From positions 1 through 8,563 of the forward strand of contig CAJLHL010000095.1 of assembly GCA_905206455.1 (NCBI GenBank): DNA of 8,563 nucleotides, written 5' to 3'. Each line of letters starts with the position of its first letter. Within the stretch, counting starts at the first letter, position 1. Both the position numbers and the translations under genes were made by a program. Source of the DNA: an uncultured Eubacteriales bacterium (GTDB lineage Bacteria > Bacillota > Clostridia > Peptostreptococcales > Anaerovoracaceae). The notes beneath the pieces were generated by a model, which was not told where the DNA came from, ran no database searches, and worked only from the letters and a program-made list of their open reading frames with translations. Shown here one piece after another: positions 4,750-8,563 of the stretch.

Positions 4750-5820
4750 ATGGAAAAGATTTTAGTTATCAATCCGGGTTCGACTTCTACGAAGATCGCC
4801 GTCTACGAGGATGACAGGCAGCTCTTTGTCAACAGTATCGAGCATGCGGATGAAGAGATTGAAAAATACGATGCGATTTATGATCAGTATGAATTCAGAA
4901 AGAAGCTGGTTCTGGAGGAACTGGAGAAGAACGGCGTGAAGGCTTCCGAGCTCACATGCGTCATGTCCAGAGGCGGACTGCTTCCGCCGGTGCCTGCCGG
5001 TGCGATCCGCGTGAATCAGGATATGTGCGATCAGCTTCGCCTGCATCCGGTCAATGAACATGCGTCTAATCTGGGCGCGCCTATCGCATTCTCCATTGCG
5101 GAGGAAAACGATATTCCGGCATTTATCTACGACCCGGTGACGGTGGATGAAATGATTCCGCTTGCAAAGTATACGGGAATTCCGGAGATGCGCAGAAGAA
5201 GTCTGGGACATAATCTGAACATGCGCGCTATGGCACACCGGTATGCGGCAGATTCCGGGAAAAAGTTTGAAGACGTGACTGTCATTACGGTGCACATGGG
5301 CGGAGGCACGACCGTCGGTGTCTATCAGAACGGAAAGATTATCGACATCATCAATGATGAAGAAGGTCCGTTTTCTCCGGAAAGAGCGGGAGGTCTTCCT
5401 GCGCCGCAGGTGATCGATATGGCATTCTCCGGTGAATACGATATTAAAGCTCTGAAAAAGAAATTGAAGAACAGTTCCGGACTGCAGGCGTATCTCGGTA
5501 CAAAAGATGCGAGAACGGTAGAAAAGATGATCGACGACGGCGATGAAAATGCCAAGACGGTATATCAGGCGATGGCTTATCAGCTTTCCAAGGCGATCGG
5601 TGAGCTGGCTACCGTAGTAAACGGAAAGGTCGACGCGATTGTCCTCACCGGCGGAATTGCCTATTCTAAGGTTTTCACGGACTGGATCAAAGAACGTGTT
5701 TCTTTCATCGCGCCTGTGGTCATCTATCCGGGAGAAAACGAGATGGATGCGCTGGCAAACGGAGCGCTTCGCGTCCTCAGAGGTGAGGAAGAGGCGATGA
5801 CATTCCGGAAGAATTTTTAG
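4750..5820 (+). CDS. buk: Butyrate kinase-type acyl kinase
   Basis: This 356-residue protein is an ASKHA-fold carboxylate kinase of usual butyrate-kinase length. It transfers phosphate from an acyl-phosphate to ADP, giving ATP and the free acid. Visible motifs are the N-terminal phosphate loop INPGSTSTK (7-15), SRGGLLPPVPAG (73-84), HPVNEHASNLGAPIA (99-113), LGHNLNMRA (152-160), VITVHMGGGTTVG (178-190), LTGGIAYS (299-306) and YPGENEMDALANGALRVL (326-343). Acetate kinase would show NCGSSSLK at the N-terminus and be longer. The ribosome site AAGGAG (4733-4738) lies 11 bases before ATG and follows directly on the ptb stop, so the two are surely co-transcribed. Its stop codon overlaps the ribosome site of the next gene. 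This is the ATP-forming step if the pathway runs in the oxidative direction. The true acyl group is not determined. Confidence 0.92.
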   Translation: MEKILVINPGSTSTKIAVYEDDRQLFVNSIEHADEEIEKYDAIYDQYEFRKKLVLEELEKNGVKASELTCVMSRGGLLPPVPAGAIRVNQDMCDQLRLHPVNEHASNLGAPIAFSIAEENDIPAFIYDPVTVDEMIPLAKYTGIPEMRRRSLGHNLNMRAMAHRYAADSGKKFEDVTVITVHMGGGTTVGVYQNGKIIDIINDEEGPFSPERAGGLPAPQVIDMAFSGEYDIKALKKKLKNSSGLQAYLGTKDARTVEKMIDDGDENAKTVYQAMAYQLSKAIGELATVVNGKVDAIVLTGGIAYSKVFTDWIKERVSFIAPVVIYPGENEMDALANGALRVLRGEEEAMTFRKNF

Positions 5821-5832
5821 GAGGGGGAACAG

Positions 5833-7065
5833 ATGGCGAACAATAAGTCAAAGAGTTCTTCTTTCCGCTGGATTGAGCTGATTGTAGGAACGATCATTCT
5901 GCTGGTTCTGGGTTCTCTGTATGCCTGGTCGACATACCGGGGAACACTGGTAGACGAATTTGGATGGACTATTTCTTCCGCGCAGTTTACATTTTCTATC
6001 TCTATGATGACTTTCTGTATCGGAGGACTGGTGTCCGGCGTCATCAGCGGAAAGACGGGACCTAAGATCCCGGCTGTCGCCAGCGCGGCGCTCATGTTTG
6101 CGGGTCTTTTTCTTTCTTCGATGATTTCTTCGCTGCCGGCTCTGTATCTGGCGTACGGCGTGCTGTACGGATTTGGCGTAGGTCTGGGCTATAACGCTAT
6201 CATGGGAACGATTGTCAAATGGTTCCCGGATAAGACCGGTCTGGCCAGCGGAATACTTCTGATGGGCTTCGGCATCAGCTCTCTGATCGTCGGAAAGGTA
6301 GGCGCCCGTCTCATCGGAGAAATCGGCTGGAGAGATACATTCATGTATTTCGGTATCGCTTTCGGAATTATCGTTTTGGTGCTTTCTTTCTTTCTCAAGG
6401 TACCGGCTCCTTCCGACGTGGCGGGTCTGCAGACGGCGTCCAGCAAGAAATCAGAACCTTTTGCTGAACTGGATTCCAAGAGCATGCTGAAGACGAAGAA
6501 TTTCTGGTTCTTCTTTATCTGGGCGGTAATGCTGAGCGCTGCCGGACTGTGTATCGTGGGCAATTCCACCACGTTTGCGGATACGATCTGCAACGATCTG
6601 GAGACTGCGGCGACAGTAGCGGGCGTAATTTCTGTCTGCAACGGTATCGGCCGCGTCATCTTCGGCACGATGTTTGACACGAAGGGCTATCGTATGACGA
6701 TGATGTCTGCCGTCGCTCTGTTTGTGATCTCGACAGTTATCCTTCTGGCAGCATCCTTTACGGGCAACTTTGCCGTTCTGGTACTGTCCTATGCACTGGT
6801 AGGCTTTGCCTACGGAGGCGTAACGCCTACAAACTCCGCGTTCATTGCGAAGTTCTACGGAAAGCAGCATTATGCGCTGAATTTCAGTATTATCAACCTG
6901 AATCTTTTCGCAGCTTCTTATCTGCCTCAGGTGGCGTCGAAGCTGCAGGATATGACAGGCAGTTATAACGGAACATTTTATTACATGCTGGTACTGTCCG
7001 CCGTCGCTCTCGTCATGGTGCTCCTGATCAGAGTTCCGGGAAAGATGAGCGCCAAAGATCAGTAA
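5833..7065 (+). CDS. MFS permease of the oxalate/formate antiporter (OFA) family
   Basis: This inner-membrane transporter has 410 residues and about 12 hydrophobic segments, the first at about 13-34, with a hydrophilic central loop around 195-222 (ASSKKSEPFAELDSKSMLK). OFA hallmarks are SLYAWSTY in segment 1 (28-35), the glycine-rich run YGFGVGLGYNAI (112-123) followed by VKWFPDKTGLASG (128-140), and FDTKGYRM (281-288), the second-half copy of the MFS loop motif. Arg274 (NGIGR) probably matches the Arg272 that binds oxalate in OxlT, but the position of OxlT Lys355 appears to be Leu358 (NFSIINLNLF), so oxalate is unlikely. AGGAGG (5819-5824), eight bases before ATG, overlaps the buk stop, so it shares the buk transcript. 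Most likely it moves the organic anion consumed or produced by the four enzymes; the direction is unknown. Confidence 0.88.
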   Translation: MANNKSKSSSFRWIELIVGTIILLVLGSLYAWSTYRGTLVDEFGWTISSAQFTFSISMMTFCIGGLVSGVISGKTGPKIPAVASAALMFAGLFLSSMISSLPALYLAYGVLYGFGVGLGYNAIMGTIVKWFPDKTGLASGILLMGFGISSLIVGKVGARLIGEIGWRDTFMYFGIAFGIIVLVLSFFLKVPAPSDVAGLQTASSKKSEPFAELDSKSMLKTKNFWFFFIWAVMLSAAGLCIVGNSTTFADTICNDLETAATVAGVISVCNGIGRVIFGTMFDTKGYRMTMMSAVALFVISTVILLAASFTGNFAVLVLSYALVGFAYGGVTPTNSAFIAKFYGKQHYALNFSIINLNLFAASYLPQVASKLQDMTGSYNGTFYYMLVLSAVALVMVLLIRVPGKMSAKDQ

Positions 7066-7237
7066 TCGGCAGATACGGATTTTCTTTCGGCCGAACCGGG
7101 TCTGTTTCCGGTCAGACCGATGGAAAAAACACGGCGAAATCGATTTTGTCCGCCTGACGGCAAAAGCGATATGCGGGGAAATGGAAGAAGCGGCTGCCGG
7201 CGCGGGATTATTCCGTGTCCGGGCACTGCAGCAGATA

Positions 7238-7271
7238 CAGCGCAGAGGCGGTAAAACGGTTCTCTGCGCTG
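7238..7271 (+). terminator. Perfect 10-bp hairpin between the permease genes
   Basis: CAGCGCAGAG (7238-7247) pairs exactly with CTCTGCGCTG (7262-7271) around a 14-base loop. It is followed by CCCCCAAAG and not by a T tract, so it does not resemble an intrinsic terminator. It may act as a stability or processing element, or cause weak termination between the ptb-buk-permease unit and the last gene. Confidence 0.4.
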
Positions 7272-7282
7272 CCCCCAAAGAG

Positions 7283-7317
7283 AAGTCCGCAGATGGACTA
7301 AGCGCATCTGCAGGCTT
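7283..7317 (+). repeat. Bulged 12-bp hairpin before the last gene; copy of the pre-ptb hairpin
   Basis: AAG-CC-GCAGATG (7283-7295, with T7286 bulged) pairs with CATCTGC-GG-CTT (7305-7317, with A7312 bulged). Apart from the bulges, the stem equals that at 3702-3732 with one pair changed, A7293-T7307 here against G3711-C3723 there, a compensatory change. The hairpin ends six bases before the ribosome site TAAGGAG (7324-7330). Confidence 0.55.
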
Positions 7318-7338
7318 GTAACATAAGGAGAAAAAATT

Positions 7339-8508
7339 ATGGAAAACAAATCCCGCATCAAAATCGGAATTTACGGCATCGGTATTCTGATGATGGGTGT
7401 TATCGGTATTTCCGGAGCCCTCACCGCCATCGGTGCACACTTCCCTGACGCTTCTCAGACGATGATTCAGAATCTGATCTCAATTCCGTGTCTGGTAGTC
7501 ATACCGGTCACTTTGATCGTAGGAAAACTGATGGATTCCGTATCCAAGAAACTCTTATCTATCATAGGCATTCTGTGCTTTCTTATCGGCGGATTTCTGC
7601 CGGCGCTGATGTCTTCTCTGACTGTAATTCTGGTACTCCGCGGTATCTTAGGTATCGGTATCGGTATCGTACAGTGCGTGTCTTCCGCTCTGGTAGCGGA
7701 AAATTTTGAAGGTCCGGAACGCGATAAGGTTCAGGGCAATCTGACTTCCGCGCAGATGCTGGGTATCTGTGTCATGGTATTCGCAGGCGGCTGGCTGGCG
7801 GATATTTCCTGGAATTTCGCATTCTTTGTACATCTTCTCGCAATTATTTCACTCGTTCTCTGTATCGTGTGCATTCCTAATGTGAAACCGTCCGCGGCTA
7901 AGGTTTCCGATGCTCCGGCTCAGAAAGTACAGCTTACGAAGGGTTCATGGATCTGGGCTCTGACGATGTTTGTTCTCTTTATCGGAGCGCAGATTTATTC
8001 TATCGCTCTGTCCTTTATCGTAGATGAAAAGGGTCTGGGTACGGCGGCACAGTCCGGCAACGCTATGGCGTTCTTCGCCATCGGAGGATTCCTGCTGGGT
8101 CTGGTATTCGGAAGATTATCCGGCGCGGCGAGAGGGCTCACATTATTTGTAGGTCTTTGCGGTATTATTATCTCTTATCTGGTCATCGCTTTTGCGGGCA
8201 TGATGCCGATGATTTATCTGGGCGCATTCCTGTTCGGTGTTTCTCTGTCCGTCTGCATGCCTTGCGTCATCGTAGGAACGGCGGGTTCTGTAAACGCCTT
8301 TTCTTCCGCTATGGCGATTTCCATCACTATGTGCGCGCAGAATTTCGCTCAGTTCCTCTGTCCTTACATCGTCAACCCGGTGTCTGCGGCTCTGAGCGAC
8401 GGAACGAATGCAAATCAGATCTCTTTCTTCCTGGGCGCAGGCTTGACGGCAGTCATGGCTGTGATCGCTCTGATCTGGGGTTTGAAGCAGAATAAAAAGA
8501 CAGCGTAG
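7339..8508 (+). CDS. MFS permease, substrate unknown
   Basis: The product is a 389-residue membrane protein with about 12 predicted helices, from about 8-30 to about 361-381, and a basic C-terminal tail (KQNKKTA). GKLMDSVSKK (62-71) in the loop between segments 2 and 3 is the MFS signature (G-x-L-x-D). The glycine-rich segment LRGILGIGIGIVQ (100-112) fits helix 4 of the fold. The central loop spans about 181-203. It lacks the OFA stretches of the permease upstream and is not a simple duplicate. TAAGGAG (7324-7330), eight bases before ATG, supports the start. A 273-nt hairpin-rich gap separates it from the gene before, but strand, context and the terminator behind it suggest the same functional group. 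It may import the substrate or export the product. I cannot place it in a named MFS subfamily. Confidence 0.85.
   Translation: MENKSRIKIGIYGIGILMMGVIGISGALTAIGAHFPDASQTMIQNLISIPCLVVIPVTLIVGKLMDSVSKKLLSIIGILCFLIGGFLPALMSSLTVILVLRGILGIGIGIVQCVSSALVAENFEGPERDKVQGNLTSAQMLGICVMVFAGGWLADISWNFAFFVHLLAIISLVLCIVCIPNVKPSAAKVSDAPAQKVQLTKGSWIWALTMFVLFIGAQIYSIALSFIVDEKGLGTAAQSGNAMAFFAIGGFLLGLVFGRLSGAARGLTLFVGLCGIIISYLVIAFAGMMPMIYLGAFLFGVSLSVCMPCVIVGTAGSVNAFSSAMAISITMCAQNFAQFLCPYIVNPVSAALSDGTNANQISFFLGAGLTAVMAVIALIWGLKQNKKTA
7642..7668 (+). repeat. Short in-frame GGTATC repeat within the last permease
   Basis: GGTATC occurs at 7642-7647 and, after TTA, three times in tandem at 7651-7668. It encodes the Gly-Ile run of helix 4 (GILGIGIGI). 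Loss or gain of one unit would remove or add a Gly-Ile pair without a frameshift. This is probably codon reuse in a glycine-rich helix. Confidence 0.5.
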
Positions 8509-8539
8509 TCTTTGGGAATGATTTGAGTATGACAGCTGC

Positions 8540-8563
8540 GGGATCAGCGGTATCGCTGATCCC
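8540..8563 (+). terminator. Terminator stem at the end of the cluster, cut by the window
   Basis: GGGATCAGCG (8540-8549) pairs perfectly with CGCTGATCCC (8554-8563) on a GTAT loop, 31 bases behind the last stop codon. The window ends at the final stem base, so the T tract that would prove an intrinsic terminator is not visible. The position and compact GC-rich stem make a terminator the best reading. Confidence 0.7.

Larger units (their letters stand above)
7066..7338. other. 273-nt gap between the permeases, rich in inverted repeats
   Basis: The gap is not AT-rich like the leader of the cluster. It holds a 10-bp palindrome TTCGGCCGAA (7086-7095), GGTCTG/CAGACC (7099-7104 with 7113-7118), a perfect 10-bp stem (7238-7271) and the bulged 12-bp stem (7283-7317). 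Reading frames are unusually open: one + frame has no stop from 7049 to 7318, but it has no start codon before ATG 7181 and no good ribosome site, and the minus strand is open too. I see no gene. A decayed gene or a long structured 5' leader of the second permease are both possible. No convincing promoter was found. Confidence 0.4.

Noticed and set aside
4750..5820. Acetate kinase
   Set aside because: The N-terminal loop NPGSTSTK, the length of 356 and the ptb partner all match butyrate kinase; acetate kinase motifs are absent.
7120..7254. 44-codon ORF, in frame with the first permease after its stop (possible readthrough extension)
   Set aside because: Arg/Pro/Gly-rich product, no ribosome site, and the first permease already has a complete C-terminus; a stop-poor stretch explains it.
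6451..7440. 329-residue open frame on the minus strand
   Set aside because: It lies antisense to two well-supported transporter genes, is rich in Cys/His/Arg/Ser as codon shadows are, and has no ribosome site or recognisable domain.

Overview
The window looks like part of a chromosome from an anaerobic, fermentative Bacillota (Clostridia-like) bacterium. The evidence is strong AGGAGG-type ribosome sites, an AT-rich leader beside moderate-GC genes, an iron-type alcohol dehydrogenase, a CoA-acylating aldehyde dehydrogenase and a phosphotransbutyrylase/butyrate kinase pair. I cannot name the species. All six confident genes lie on the + strand, and there is no rRNA, tRNA, transposase, integrase or CRISPR array.

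Layout: 1-778 is a long leader without a confident gene. It holds a hairpin at the window edge (1-35), a good promoter candidate (141-169), a 16-bp palindrome (264-279), a possible 30-codon leader ORF (436-528) and several inverted repeats. Then come an iron-dependent alcohol dehydrogenase (779-1936), a CoA-acylating aldehyde dehydrogenase (2062-3501), a phosphate acyltransferase of the Ptb type (3769-4731), a butyrate-kinase-type acyl kinase (4750-5820), an oxalate/formate-antiporter-family MFS permease (5833-7065), a second MFS permease (7339-8508) and a terminator stem that runs to the last base (8540-8563).

The four enzymes stand in reaction order. They would carry a primary alcohol through aldehyde, acyl-CoA and acyl-phosphate to a carboxylate, giving two NADH and one ATP. 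Run backwards, the same set would reduce an acid to an alcohol as an electron sink. The two permeases could import the substrate and export the product. The substrate is not shown by the sequence. Three substrate-facing positions differ from the usual family residues (Gln267 in the dehydrogenase, Asn270 next to the catalytic Cys of the aldehyde dehydrogenase, Leu358 in the permease), which hints at a compound other than ethanol/butanol and oxalate. No enzyme that makes the alcohol or aldehyde and no regulator gene is in the window.

The genes from ptb to the first permease are tightly packed (gaps of 18 and 12 nt), but gaps of 125, 267 and 273 nt interrupt the rest, and each contains perfect hairpins. 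The hairpins before ptb and before the second permease are near-copies that share a 12-bp stem with one compensatory base-pair change. This is the least explained structure in the window.
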